64,000 bases of DNA from Brevinema_A sp051649605 (GCA_051649605.1 JBOFHK010000007.1:62001-126000); one strand, 5' to 3'. Numbered from the stretch's first letter, positions 7,701 through 17,157 are shown. Program-made: numbers and translations. The notes: a model not told the origin generated them from the letters alone.

Positions 7701-9779
7701 ATGGCAGACACTAGTTTAAATCAAGGAATACGAGTCTTAGATAAATTATCACAAAATTCCGATTTATTTGTTGCTTTTGCCGCCATTGGCGGTGTATTGA
7801 TGATGATCATTCCTGTTCCTCCCCTTTTACTTGATTTCTTTTTATTATTAAATTTATCATTGGCTTTTCTAGTTATTTTATCAACATTATATGTTAAAAA
7901 ACCATCAGATTTTTCCGCATTTCCAACATTAATTCTTTTTACTACAGTGTTTGGAGCAGCACTTAATATCTCATCCACAAGATTGATCCTTACCCAAGGT
8001 AATGCTGGAAATATTATTACCGCTTTCGGGAGTTTTGTGGTAGCTGGAAATTTAGTGGTAGGGCTTATTATTTTTATTATTCTTCTTGCGATTCAATTTT
8101 TAGTGATTACCAAAGGGGCAACCCGTGTTTCCGAGGTTGCAGCACGATTCGCCTTAGATGCCATGCCTGGGAAACAGCTAGCAATCAACGAAGATTTAAA
8201 TTCTGGGGCAATCACCGAAGAAGAAGCAAGAAAACGCCGTAACGAATTAACACTGGATGCAGGATTTTATGGATCAATGGATGGTGCATCCAAATTTGTT
8301 TCTGGAAGTGTCCAAGTTGCAGTAGTCGTTTTGCTCGTTGATATCATTGGTGGAATTATTATTGGAAGTATGAACGGTATGGATTTAGGAGCGGCCACCA
8401 ATCGCTATGTTACTTTAACGATTGGGGATGGTCTTGTATCTCAAATTCCTGCATTATTAATTTCGGTAGCAACAGGTATTATCGTTACCCGAAATTCTAC
8501 CAATGAACGCTTTGCTGCTGACATTGCCAATCAGGTTGTTATGCTTCCCAAGACTTTATTTATTACTGGGGGGACGATTATTCTGATGGGAATGCTTCCA
8601 GGATTCCCTTTGGCATTATGTTTGTTTTTAGGGTTTATCATGGTTGGTACTGCTTATCTTATGCGACAAGCAAATATCGAAGAAACACAACAACAAACTC
8701 AGCAAAAACAACAGGACGCAGCACAGGTAGATTCCCAACCTTCTATCCAAGATATTCTTCATGTTGACCCAATGAGTATGGAAATTGGATACAGTCTAAT
8801 CCCTCTCGTGGATAAATCACAGGGTGGAGATCTTTTGGAACGGATTAAATTAATGAGACGCCACATTGGACTAGATCTTGGTATTTTAGTCCCTCCTATT
8901 CGTATTACCGATAATATTAGTGTGGATTCTCAAGAATATATTATCAAGATCCGTGGTATCGAAATTGGACGTGGACAAGTCTACGTCAACCGTTTACTGG
9001 CGATGAAACCTCAAAAAGACTTAAATCTTATTGAAGGTATCGAAAGCCCTGATCCTGCCTTTGGTCTTCCTGCAAAATGGATTCCTATAGAAGAACGAGC
9101 CAAAGCTGAAATTAATGGTTTTGATGTCTTTGATCCTCCATCTGTTGTTGCAACTCATCTCACTGAATTAATCCGCCATCATTCTTATGATTTGTTGACA
9201 AGGCAGGATGTTCAGCATATGATGGATGCTCTACACAAAGAATTCCCTGTTTTGGTGGATGATACTCTAAAACATTCTAATATTGCAGAAATTCATAAAA
9301 TCTTACAGAATCTTCTAAAAGAACGCGTTAAAATCCGTAATATGATCCCTATTTTAGAAGTAATTTCAGACTATCGGACGACTCTTCCTCATCTAGATGC
9401 TGTTACTGAGCAAATTCGTGATGTATTAGGTAAGCAAATACTTTCTGACCCTTCAATTAGCCAAAATAACACTCTCAAAACCCTTCTTCTTGATCCTCAA
9501 TGGGAGCATATTTTAAACGACTCAATTGAGGACACTCCTCAAGGCTATATCTCAACATTAGATAATACCAGTATGACCCAATTCGTCAACAATGTCGGTC
9601 AATCCATAGAACAAAAACTAACAGAAGGAATTAATCCTGTAATTCTTTGTTCAAAAAGAATCCGTCGATTAGTGCGAGAAATCCTTTCTAATTCCTTTCC
9701 AAATACTGCCGTAATTGCCTATTCCGAAGTGCCTAAAAATTTTAGTGTAGAACAACTAGGCATTATAAAATATAATTAA
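7701..9779 (+). CDS. flhA: Flagellar export protein FlhA
   Basis: The largest export-gate subunit, forming the nonameric cytoplasmic ring that receives chaperone-substrate complexes. It has an N-terminal half of about eight membrane helices (to about residue 325), including the FHIPEP-family loop with MPGKQLAINEDLNSG and ITEEEARKRR. A polar linker rich in Gln (about residues 330-345) joins it to the C-terminal soluble domain. The length of 692 is typical. A ribosome site AAGAAGGGG is just upstream of ATG 7701 and is embedded in an inverted repeat. It is followed by a 306 bp gap, then flhF. Confidence 0.97.
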   Translation: MADTSLNQGIRVLDKLSQNSDLFVAFAAIGGVLMMIIPVPPLLLDFFLLLNLSLAFLVILSTLYVKKPSDFSAFPTLILFTTVFGAALNISSTRLILTQGNAGNIITAFGSFVVAGNLVVGLIIFIILLAIQFLVITKGATRVSEVAARFALDAMPGKQLAINEDLNSGAITEEEARKRRNELTLDAGFYGSMDGASKFVSGSVQVAVVVLLVDIIGGIIIGSMNGMDLGAATNRYVTLTIGDGLVSQIPALLISVATGIIVTRNSTNERFAADIANQVVMLPKTLFITGGTIILMGMLPGFPLALCLFLGFIMVGTAYLMRQANIEETQQQTQQKQQDAAQVDSQPSIQDILHVDPMSMEIGYSLIPLVDKSQGGDLLERIKLMRRHIGLDLGILVPPIRITDNISVDSQEYIIKIRGIEIGRGQVYVNRLLAMKPQKDLNLIEGIESPDPAFGLPAKWIPIEERAKAEINGFDVFDPPSVVATHLTELIRHHSYDLLTRQDVQHMMDALHKEFPVLVDDTLKHSNIAEIHKILQNLLKERVKIRNMIPILEVISDYRTTLPHLDAVTEQIRDVLGKQILSDPSISQNNTLKTLLLDPQWEHILNDSIEDTPQGYISTLDNTSMTQFVNNVGQSIEQKLTEGINPVILCSKRIRRLVREILSNSFPNTAVIAYSEVPKNFSVEQLGIIKYN

Positions 9780-10085
9780 AACCTCTTCGCTAACCACTAT
9801 TATTTAAATAGTAAGTTTCCAGAGTATATAAACTATTGTTTGAGAGTATACCGTAGAATATTAAGAATCAGTTTTTCTAATTGTGAGCATATAATTATTA
9901 CTATTTTTTCCTTACAAAATTCAAATACTCAAAATTTAAAAATATATTTTTTCCCTTGCTAACATTAAGTATCGCATCATAACAAATATGGTTAAAAGTA
10001 AAAATTATATTCAAAAAAATTGCTGAAAATAAGATCTTACTTTACAATATATCATAGAGAAATAATATAACAAAAAGGATTTGCA
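9780..10085. other. Intergenic region between flhA and flhF
   Basis: About 306 bp of AT-rich sequence. I see only the flhF promoter pair near the right end and a small palindrome ACTATTATTTAAATAGT at 9797-9813. No open reading frame with coding character and no strong terminator is evident. Confidence 0.5.
10020..10048 (+). promoter_or_regulatory. Candidate promoter for flhF-flhG
   Basis: TTGCTG (10020-10025) and TACAAT (10043-10048) with a 17-bp spacer lie 38 bp before the flhF start. An AAAGGA ribosome site follows at about 10075. It suggests that flhF and flhG can be expressed apart from the export genes. Confidence 0.5.
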
Positions 10086-11450
10086 ATGCATTATCGTACG
10101 TTCACAGGAAAAAGTAAGCAAGAAGCGTTTGCTTTATTAAATGCTGAGAAAAAAACTAATCCTGCATTAAAAGAAGCTCGCTTAATTACTGATTCAGAAA
10201 AAACAATTTCTTCTTTTATGGGCTTAAAACAAGTACGTATTTATGAAATCGTTGTCGCAATCCCTGAACACACTTCTTTTTTAGATAAATCTTTCCCTAA
10301 GCCTTCCCCAGTTGCTCAACAAGAAAAAAATACGAAATTCACTCCTATTGAACGTTCTGTCATCAACAATAAAAAAAATACAATTAGTGAACAAGCTCAA
10401 GACACTCTATTTGCTATCAATAGTGTTACCAAAGTAGCAGCTCAACTTTCTCAGTTCGAACGATCTTTACCCCAAAAAGAAAAAACATTCAAGAAAACTA
10501 TCGAAAAAGTACAAAGTACCAGTGAATTAGAGCTAAAAAAAGAGCTGACTCATATTAAAAATGAATTTAAAGAATTAAAAAACATTCTTACAAACCAACA
10601 GCAACATATCCAGCAATCTCAATTAGTGGATTCTTTACAAGAATCAAGAGAATTACCCAATGAATACGAAATCCAAAAGCAACATATCCGCTGGATTGAA
10701 AAATATCTTATCGAAAGAGAATTTTCTCAATCCTTAATCGAAGACATTATTCAGCATTTAGAAAATACCCCCGATATTTTAACTGATAAAAAAACTATCT
10801 TAAAATCTGTTGAACAGTTTTTACAGAATAACATCCCGCAAACGGACATTAGTTTGGATAATTATCTTTATGGTAAGGAGATTATCTTTGTCGGGCCTAC
10901 AGGGGTAGGAAAAACAAGCACTTTAGTGAAACTCGCAGCTCATTTATCTCTAATGCGTAAAAAATCATTTCGTTTTATTTCAATTGATCGCTATAAAGTT
11001 GGTGGCGAAACTCAATTAGAAAAATTGGCTGGCTATATGAATACTCAATTCCATGCGATCAACAAACAAGAAGAGTTCTTTACCCTTTTGGCAGCCAAAG
11101 ATTATGATTTTACTTTTATTGATACCGCTGGAAAAGGTCCTAAAGATAGCATTGCTATTCAAGAACTTGCTCATTGGATTGCCATGATCGGGCATCCCAT
11201 TGATATTCACCTTGTTGTTAGTGCTACTACAAAAGTTACCGATTTAGATTATATTTGTGATAGTTATCATCTTCTCAATTACAATCATCTTTTAGTTACC
11301 AAACTAGATGAAACAAAAACATATGGATCAATTATCTCACTAGCTTATAAATATCAAAAACACTTATCTTTTGTTACTGACGGTCAAGAAATTCCACAAG
11401 ATTTTGAAATTGCTGATACCCGTTCTTTAATCAAAGAAGCTTTAAAATAA
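10086..11450 (+). CDS. flhF: SRP-type GTPase FlhF
   Basis: Signal-recognition-particle-family GTPase that sets the number and polar location of flagella, acting at the cell pole with FlhG. The first 250 residues form a variable, coiled-coil-rich N-terminal region. The NG domain follows with G1 GPTGVGKTS at about residue 270, the invariant DRYKVGGETQL segment, G3 DTAGKGPKD and G4 TKLDETKTYG. 454 residues. The gene is followed by flhG after 9 bp, the order usual in spirochaetes and other bacteria. Confidence 0.95.
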   Translation: MHYRTFTGKSKQEAFALLNAEKKTNPALKEARLITDSEKTISSFMGLKQVRIYEIVVAIPEHTSFLDKSFPKPSPVAQQEKNTKFTPIERSVINNKKNTISEQAQDTLFAINSVTKVAAQLSQFERSLPQKEKTFKKTIEKVQSTSELELKKELTHIKNEFKELKNILTNQQQHIQQSQLVDSLQESRELPNEYEIQKQHIRWIEKYLIEREFSQSLIEDIIQHLENTPDILTDKKTILKSVEQFLQNNIPQTDISLDNYLYGKEIIFVGPTGVGKTSTLVKLAAHLSLMRKKSFRFISIDRYKVGGETQLEKLAGYMNTQFHAINKQEEFFTLLAAKDYDFTFIDTAGKGPKDSIAIQELAHWIAMIGHPIDIHLVVSATTKVTDLDYICDSYHLLNYNHLLVTKLDETKTYGSIISLAYKYQKHLSFVTDGQEIPQDFEIADTRSLIKEALK

Positions 11451-11459
11451 GGAGTTTCC

Positions 11460-12344
11460 ATGTTGTTAGGACCTAATCAAGCTGAAGGACTCAGAGACAT
11501 CGTTAGAGAACATCAGTCTCATACCCGAATTATTGCTGTTACTTCTGGAAAAGGTGGTGTCGGTAAAAGTAATTTTGCTCTTAATTTTGCAATCAGTTTA
11601 GCAAATATGCCAGATCAATATGGACAACGAAAAAGAGTTGTTCTAATGGACGCAGACTTAGGATTAGCAAATATTAATGTTCTTTTGGGAATCATTCCAA
11701 AATTAAATTTATACCATATTATCAAAGGACAAAAAACTTTATCTCAAATTATTATCCCTACAAATTACGGCATTGATCTTATTGCTGGAGCTTCTGGATT
11801 AAGCCAGCTTGCAAATCTCACAGAAGAAGAGCGGACTTTATTGATCCAAGGAATTCTAGAATTAAATTACGCTGATTTTTTAATTATAGATACGGCAGCT
11901 GGCGTTTCCTCTAATGTAACACAATTCGCCGCTATCGCTCACGAAACTATTGTTGTTACTACTCCTGAACCAACCTCTATTACCGATGCTTATGGGGTAA
12001 TTAAATCTATTACCTTAGATCATAGTATAAAAACCCCCAACCTAAAACTAGTAGTCAATAGAGCCTATTCCCAACAAGAAGCCGAGAAAGTTGCCAGTAA
12101 AGTTATTGCAATTTCTAAGCAATTTTTAAATATCAAACTCCAACCACTCGGGTATATTCCTGATTCATCTCTAATCCCTACCGCTGTCCGCAAACAAATT
12201 CCTTTTAGTATCTTACAACCAAATTCTCCTCCCTCCCAAAGTATTGAACAAATCACCAGAAAAATCCTTAATATTGCTCCTGAAAATCTCCAATACACAC
12301 CTGGTTGGAAAAAATTTCTTGATTACCTTATAGGCAATAACTAA
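11460..12344 (+). CDS. flhG: MinD-like ATPase FlhG (FleN/YlxH)
   Basis: ParA/MinD-superfamily ATPase that limits flagellar number and regulates FlhF. It has the deviant Walker A motif KGGVGKS at residues 31-37, the Walker B-like stretch MDADLGLANINVLLG, and the switch DTAAGVSSNV. The N-terminal segment before the Walker box carries the family DQAxxLR-like motif as NQAEGLRDIV, through which FlhG activates FlhF. The C-terminus resembles a MinD-like amphipathic region. Its stop codon directly abuts the start of the next gene. Confidence 0.93.
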   Translation: MLLGPNQAEGLRDIVREHQSHTRIIAVTSGKGGVGKSNFALNFAISLANMPDQYGQRKRVVLMDADLGLANINVLLGIIPKLNLYHIIKGQKTLSQIIIPTNYGIDLIAGASGLSQLANLTEEERTLLIQGILELNYADFLIIDTAAGVSSNVTQFAAIAHETIVVTTPEPTSITDAYGVIKSITLDHSIKTPNLKLVVNRAYSQQEAEKVASKVIAISKQFLNIKLQPLGYIPDSSLIPTAVRKQIPFSILQPNSPPSQSIEQITRKILNIAPENLQYTPGWKKFLDYLIGNN

Positions 12345-12896
12345 ATGATTTACAAGGTGGCACTATTTTTTTTACTGATTTCAGCTTATCCTATTTATAG
12401 TCAAGACTTTTCGTTTTTAAATTTAAGATTTGGAATGACTCAAGACGAGGTTTTAGTAATAATAAAAAATTCTAAAGATCTTATCCCTTCAGAAGATCTT
12501 TTATTACGTCAGCTCATTACTAGTACTCCTTATACCCTAGTTTTAAAAGCAAATAATAGTAATAACAATATGATCCAACGCGTTTTTATTGATTTCAACC
12601 AAGGAACGAGCTATCAAATTACCGTTTTTTTAAATCCTTTTTATTTCTCATTTTATAGCTTATCAGAAAAGATGCTTGACCTATACGGGATACCTAATTC
12701 ACGGACTGCTCAAAAAGTAACATGGTTTGATCAAAATCAAGAACAACGAGCAACATTAGAATATCCAGCAACTATTAAATATACTGATATGGCTCGCTTT
12801 ATTGAGGTTCTTCGTCTCCAAGAACAAAATTTAGAACAACAACAAAGTGAATCAGTTGATTACAAAGCACGACAGAGGATTCTTAACGAACTATAA
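12345..12896 (+). CDS. Small secreted protein in flagellar operon, function unknown
   Basis: 183 residues beginning with a clear signal peptide (cleavage likely after YPIYSQ, near residue 20). The mature part is predicted soluble, with a Gln- and Glu-rich C-terminal helix. The start codon is immediately after the flhG stop codon with no spacer, so it is translationally coupled to flhG. I recognise no family. A periplasmic role in motility is inferred only from position. A terminator follows. Confidence 0.75.
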   Translation: MIYKVALFFLLISAYPIYSQDFSFLNLRFGMTQDEVLVIIKNSKDLIPSEDLLLRQLITSTPYTLVLKANNSNNNMIQRVFIDFNQGTSYQITVFLNPFYFSFYSLSEKMLDLYGIPNSRTAQKVTWFDQNQEQRATLEYPATIKYTDMARFIEVLRLQEQNLEQQQSESVDYKARQRILNEL

Positions 12897-12906
12897 TCGA
12901 TAAAGA

Positions 12907-12945
12907 AAATGAAAAACTTCCTAATTTATAGGAAGTTTTTCATTT
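12907..12945. terminator. Bidirectional terminator between convergent operons
   Basis: A perfect 17-bp stem, AAATGAAAAACTTCCTA against its complement, with loop ATTTA. T-rich arms on both strands suit both the flhF-flhG operon from the left and the oligopeptide transporter operon from the right. Confidence 0.85.
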
Positions 12946-12954
12946 GAGAATTTT

Positions 12955-13920
12955 TTATTCTGTTTCGATAAGATTATCTTTATAAAAACAAGCACAGGTA
13001 TGATTATGAATTGTTTCCAAACTAGGCTCACTCTCAAAACAACGAGCTTGTGCATACATGCAACGTGGTGCAAAACGACAATATTTAGGAGGATCAATAG
13101 GTGAAGTGATTTCACCTCTAAGTTTGATTCGGGCTTGTTTCTGATCCAACGACGGAACAGCGATTGCAGAAAGTAAGGCCTGGGTATAAGGGTGTTGCGG
13201 ATTAGCAAAGAGAGCTTCTGAGCTTGCTTGTTCAACTACTTTACCTAAATACATAACCATAATATCATCAGCAAAATGCTTAACAATAGAAAGATCATGA
13301 GTAATAAATAGATATGTGAGTTTAAATTCTTGTTGGAGATCCTGCATCAAGTTTAATACTTGTGCTTGAATAGAAACATCTAAAGAAGAAACAGGCTCAT
13401 CACAAATAATAAATTTAGGTTGTAAAACCAAAGCTCGCCCAATCCCAACTCGTTGGCGACGCCCTCCATCCAATTCGTGAGGATAAGCATTAATAAGATT
13501 ACGAGCCAATCCAACCGTATCCATAATTTTGTAGACTTGTTCGGTAAGATTCGAATCTTTTTTTGCTAAACCATGAACAAGAAGAGGCTCTCCTATAGTT
13601 TCACCAATAGACATACGGGGATTTAAGGATGCATAAGGATCTTGAAAAATTAATTGCATATAACGTCGGAGATCTCTCATCTCTTGATGAGGAACAGATA
13701 ACAAATCTCGCCCTTCAAACAAAACCTGTCCCTCATCAGGTTCGATTAAACGAAGAAGAAGACGGCCTGTAGTTGATTTACCACAACCAGATTCACCAAC
13801 AACCCCTAATGTTTTACCTTCGGCAATATTAAAAGAGACATCATCGACTGCATGAACAAGACCTTTCGGAGTCGGAAAATATTTTTTTAAATTACGGACT
13901 TCAATAAGATTTTTAGCCAT
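12955..13920 (-). CDS. oppF: Oligopeptide/dipeptide ABC transporter ATPase (OppF/DppF)
   Basis: Cytoplasmic ATPase subunit, 321 residues. Walker A GESGCGKST is at about residue 40 and the Walker B region reads FIICDEPVSSLDVSIQAQ. The ABC signature is LDGGRRQR instead of the more usual LSGGQRQR; I recall the same variant in other peptide-transporter ATPases of anaerobes, so it is probably functional. The C-terminal oligo_HPY extension contains the cysteine pattern CRFAPRCMYAQARC. It overlaps oppD by 8 bp, showing translational coupling. It is the last gene of a four-gene operon. Confidence 0.92.
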   Translation of the reverse strand: MAKNLIEVRNLKKYFPTPKGLVHAVDDVSFNIAEGKTLGVVGESGCGKSTTGRLLLRLIEPDEGQVLFEGRDLLSVPHQEMRDLRRYMQLIFQDPYASLNPRMSIGETIGEPLLVHGLAKKDSNLTEQVYKIMDTVGLARNLINAYPHELDGGRRQRVGIGRALVLQPKFIICDEPVSSLDVSIQAQVLNLMQDLQQEFKLTYLFITHDLSIVKHFADDIMVMYLGKVVEQASSEALFANPQHPYTQALLSAIAVPSLDQKQARIKLRGEITSPIDPPKYCRFAPRCMYAQARCFESEPSLETIHNHTCACFYKDNLIETE

Positions 13921-14920
13921 GATAGACTCCTTTTAATTTTGCCTGGACAAGATCTTCATAAATGAGGCATTCTACAATGTGTTCCTCTTGAATAAGAGTT
14001 TCTTTTGGTTTTTGTACCGCACATATATCTGTTGCATAAGGACAACGAGGGTGAAAAACACAGCCACTAGGGAGAGCAATAGGATCTGGAGTCAATCCTT
14101 TAATAGGATTCAAACGTTCTACACTATTGATAAGATTAGGGATTGATCCAAACAAACCTTCTGTATAAGGGTGTTTCGTCCGTCGAAAAATATCTTGTAC
14201 AGAACCATTTTCTATAATTTGTCCAGCATACATAATGGCAACATGATCACAAACTTGAGCAACTACCCCAAGATCATGACTAATCAAAATCATTGCTGTA
14301 TTTAGCTCTTTTTGGAGAGTATCCATCAATTCCAACACTTGAGCTTGAATAGTAACATCTAATGCCGTTGTCGGCTCATCGGCAATAATTAATTTAGGAT
14401 TACAAGCCAAAGCAATAGCAATCACCACCCTTTGTTTCATTCCTCCAGAAAATTGATGAGGGTATTCATTAAAACGCTGTTTAGGAATTCCTACTAATTC
14501 AAGCATTTCTTCGGCTTTTTTGATATTTTGTTCTTTACTAAGGTCTTGGTGTATCTCTATCACTTCGAGAATTTGCTCCCCAATAGTCATCACAGGATTG
14601 AGAGAGGTCATTGGATCTTGAAAAATCATAGAGATTTTTCCGCCTCGAATCGCTCTCATTTCGTTTTCGGTTTTAGCAAGAAGCTCTTCTCCCAAAAACT
14701 TGATACTTCCAGAAATAATATGTCCTTGCGGTTCAGCAATCAAACGCATAATACTCAGCGCTGTCGTTGTTTTTCCAGCCCCTGTTTCTCCAACAAGACC
14801 AAAAGTATCTCCCGCATAAAGTTTCATATTTAGACCATTCACAGCGTGTACGATACCATTTTCAGAGGTATATTCTACAACCAAATCTTTTATTTCTAAT
14901 ACGACTTCTTTTTGACTCAT
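13913..14920 (-). CDS. oppD: Oligopeptide/dipeptide ABC transporter ATPase (OppD/DppD)
   Basis: 335-residue ATPase partner of OppF. Walker A GETGAGKTT, signature FSGGMKQRV and Walker B LIIADEPTTALDVTIQAQ are intact. The C-terminal extension has the pattern CVFHPRCPYATDIC, typical of this subfamily and possibly binding a metal or iron-sulfur cluster. The gene lies 10 bp downstream of the oppC stop codon and overlaps oppF. Confidence 0.93.
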   Translation of the reverse strand: MSQKEVVLEIKDLVVEYTSENGIVHAVNGLNMKLYAGDTFGLVGETGAGKTTTALSIMRLIAEPQGHIISGSIKFLGEELLAKTENEMRAIRGGKISMIFQDPMTSLNPVMTIGEQILEVIEIHQDLSKEQNIKKAEEMLELVGIPKQRFNEYPHQFSGGMKQRVVIAIALACNPKLIIADEPTTALDVTIQAQVLELMDTLQKELNTAMILISHDLGVVAQVCDHVAIMYAGQIIENGSVQDIFRRTKHPYTEGLFGSIPNLINSVERLNPIKGLTPDPIALPSGCVFHPRCPYATDICAVQKPKETLIQEEHIVECLIYEDLVQAKLKGVYHG

Positions 14921-14930
14921 CTTATCCCTC

Positions 14931-16034
14931 TTACTTTAATCTTGGATCTAAAGCATCTCTTAATCCATCACCCAATAAATTTAATGATAAAATAGAAATC
15001 ATAATCGCTAATCCTGGATACGTCGTAACCCAGGGAGCTTTTCTAATAAAACTTCGCCCTCCAGCAAGCATTGATCCCCATTCTGGAGTTGGTGGCTGAA
15101 CACCTAAACCAATAAAACTCAATCCTGCAATACTGAGGATAGCCCCTGCAACCCCCAAAGTCCCTTGAACAATAATCGGAGATAAAACATTGGGAATAAC
15201 ATGTTTTAGAATAATATAAAGATGGTTCGCTCCAATCGCATGCGCTGCTTCGATAAATTCTTGACCTCGAATAGAAAGCACAGAAGCTCGAACAATTCTT
15301 GCATAAATAGGTACAGATGAAATAGAAATTGCAATAACTAAATTGATCAAATTAGGCCCCAAGGCAGACACAATCGCAATAGAAAGTAAAATAGAAGGAA
15401 TCGCTAAGAAAACATCCATAATACGCATGATAATATTATCTAAAACACCTCCAAAATAGCCAGAGATAGCTCCTAAAAAACTACCAATCAAAATAGAAAG
15501 ACTAACAGCAATAAATCCCGTCGTAAGAGATATTCTTGTTCCATGGACAATTCGTGCAAAAATATCTCGTCCAAACTCATCTGTACCTAATAAAGTACCA
15601 GAACCAGGGGTACGAAAAGTGTTTGATAAATCTTGTTTGATAACTACTAGCTCGTAATTAGCAATAAAATCTGCAAAAGTCGCAAAAATTGTTAATACTA
15701 AGAGAACAACCAATCCTAACATAGCCATAGGATTTTTTCGTAAACGTACTAAAATACTTGTTAATTGAGAACCAAACATATGGGAAAAAAGCATCATAAA
15801 AAGAAAGATTATTAATAAAAATCGAAATGATACTGCAACGAAATGAATATTTCGTGCTAGTAAATCCAATTCCCCTTGTGCATTTGGTATAAAAGCTTTT
15901 ACGGCATTTTGTTGAATAATATCAACAAAAATAACAGCAAGAGCTAAAATAAGAAAGGCTATTGTCATATTCTTAATAGATTTGTGATATACAATATAGT
16001 GAAATAAATCTTTTGATTGTCCTAACTGATCCAT
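14931..16034 (-). CDS. oppC: Oligopeptide/dipeptide ABC transporter permease (OppC/DppC)
   Basis: 367-residue inner-membrane permease. An N-terminal extension with two extra hydrophobic segments (about residues 20-100) precedes the usual OppC core starting at RKNPMAMLGLVVLLVLT. The core has the NTFRTPGSGTLLGTDEFGRDIFARIVHGTR region and the cytoplasmic EAA loop EAAHAIGANHLYIILKHVIP, each quoted across adjacent motifs. The extension makes it longer than the roughly 300 residues usual for the family. It pairs with OppB to form the pore. Confidence 0.92.
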   Translation of the reverse strand: MDQLGQSKDLFHYIVYHKSIKNMTIAFLILALAVIFVDIIQQNAVKAFIPNAQGELDLLARNIHFVAVSFRFLLIIFLFMMLFSHMFGSQLTSILVRLRKNPMAMLGLVVLLVLTIFATFADFIANYELVVIKQDLSNTFRTPGSGTLLGTDEFGRDIFARIVHGTRISLTTGFIAVSLSILIGSFLGAISGYFGGVLDNIIMRIMDVFLAIPSILLSIAIVSALGPNLINLVIAISISSVPIYARIVRASVLSIRGQEFIEAAHAIGANHLYIILKHVIPNVLSPIIVQGTLGVAGAILSIAGLSFIGLGVQPPTPEWGSMLAGGRSFIRKAPWVTTYPGLAIMISILSLNLLGDGLRDALDPRLK

Positions 16035-16048
16035 ATAATGCTCCCTTT

Positions 16049-16990
16049 TTATTTATACCTAGATTTAATCCGAGGATCTACATAAGCATAGAGTATATCT
16101 ACAATAAGATTCACAATGCTAAATACAATTGCTAAGAAAATCACTACTCCCATAACCCTAGGAGTATCTTTTTGGCGAATCGCTTCAACTAATAATCGCC
16201 CTACTCCAGGCCATGAAAAAACACTTTCAGTAAGAATCGCTCCACCCAGTAGGCTTCCAAATTGAATCCCTATTACGGTCAATACGGGAATTAGAGCATT
16301 TTTAAGAGCATGTTTGGAAATAACATAAAATTCAGCAACTCCTTTGGCACGTGCTGTACGAATATAATCTTGCCGTATCACATCAAGCATGGATGAACGA
16401 GTCATCCGAGTAATAATAGCAGAGGTACCAACCCCTAAACTAAGTGTTGGAAGTACCAAAGCTTTGATCCCATTTAGGGACCAGGAAGGTTGTCCCACGG
16501 CAGGTAACCAGTTTAAATTAAGAGAAAACTGTAAAATTAACATTAATCCTAGCCAAAACACAGGCATAGAAACACCAATTAAAGTTAATAACATAATACC
16601 ACTATCCCATAAAGAATATTGGCGTACCGCTGTAAAAACACCTACAGGAATAGAAATAATAATTGCTAAAATCACCGCACACACGGTCAAAACTAAGGTG
16701 TTAGGAAAACGAGACATTATTTCTTGAGCTACTGGTACGTTCGTAGTATAAGAACGCCCAAAGTCTCCTAATACAATCCCTCGAACATAACGCAAATATT
16801 GAATAATAAAAGGATCGTTCAAACCCAATTCTTCTCGCTTGGTAGATAACGCTTCCGTTGAAGCACTTTCCCCCAGAATCAACTGAGCGGGATCTCCTGG
16901 TGTGAGCGACATGATCGAAAATACAACAAACGAAATCCCTAGAACGACAGGGACCAACATCAACATCCTTTTAAAAATATACTTTCCCAT
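16049..16990 (-). CDS. oppB: Oligopeptide/dipeptide ABC transporter permease (OppB/DppB)
   Basis: 313-residue permease with six helices. The N-terminal MGKYIFKRMLMLVPVVLG and the segment VFSIMSLTPGDPAQLI are characteristic of the family, as is the EAA loop TARAKGVAEFYVISKHALKN. It is the first gene of the operon, with an AACAGGAG ribosome site and a promoter upstream. No solute-binding protein gene is adjacent, so binding proteins must be encoded elsewhere, as in several spirochaetes with multiple unlinked OppA lipoproteins. Confidence 0.93.
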   Translation of the reverse strand: MGKYIFKRMLMLVPVVLGISFVVFSIMSLTPGDPAQLILGESASTEALSTKREELGLNDPFIIQYLRYVRGIVLGDFGRSYTTNVPVAQEIMSRFPNTLVLTVCAVILAIIISIPVGVFTAVRQYSLWDSGIMLLTLIGVSMPVFWLGLMLILQFSLNLNWLPAVGQPSWSLNGIKALVLPTLSLGVGTSAIITRMTRSSMLDVIRQDYIRTARAKGVAEFYVISKHALKNALIPVLTVIGIQFGSLLGGAILTESVFSWPGVGRLLVEAIRQKDTPRVMGVVIFLAIVFSIVNLIVDILYAYVDPRIKSRYK

Positions 16991-17045
16991 TGTTTTTACT
17001 TCTCCTGTTACATGATTGCAGGACTACACATTCCCAACTTTATCT

Positions 17046-17074
17046 ATTATATATGATTTTATTTAAAAAATCAA
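17046..17074 (-). promoter_or_regulatory. Candidate promoter of the oligopeptide transporter operon
   Basis: Reading the minus strand, TTGATT (17074-17069) and TATAAT (17051-17046) are separated by 17 bp. They lie 56 bp upstream of the oppB start codon. Confidence 0.6.
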
Positions 17075-17090
17075 TAAAAAATCATCTTTT

Positions 17091-17144
17091 TTAAGAAATG
17101 CACATAAAACAGGCGTTTCAGTCTATTTTATGTGCATTTCTTAA
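17091..17144 (-). terminator. Long perfect hairpin after the DUF218 gene, probable terminator
   Basis: A 19-bp perfect inverted repeat (17091-17109 against 17126-17144) encloses a 16-nt loop. The loop can itself pair AGGC with GTCT, giving a long compound stem. It lies 14 bp beyond the stop codon of the minus-strand gene ending at 17158. A classic trailing U-run is absent, so terminator activity is inferred from position; a small structured RNA is an alternative. Confidence 0.55.
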
Positions 17145-17157
17145 TTCCTAGTATTGA

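Noticed and set aside
13440..13480. Altered ABC signature of OppF as a sign of inactivity
   Set aside because: LDGGRRQR is, to my knowledge, a recurrent variant among peptide-transporter ATPases, and Walker A and B are intact.
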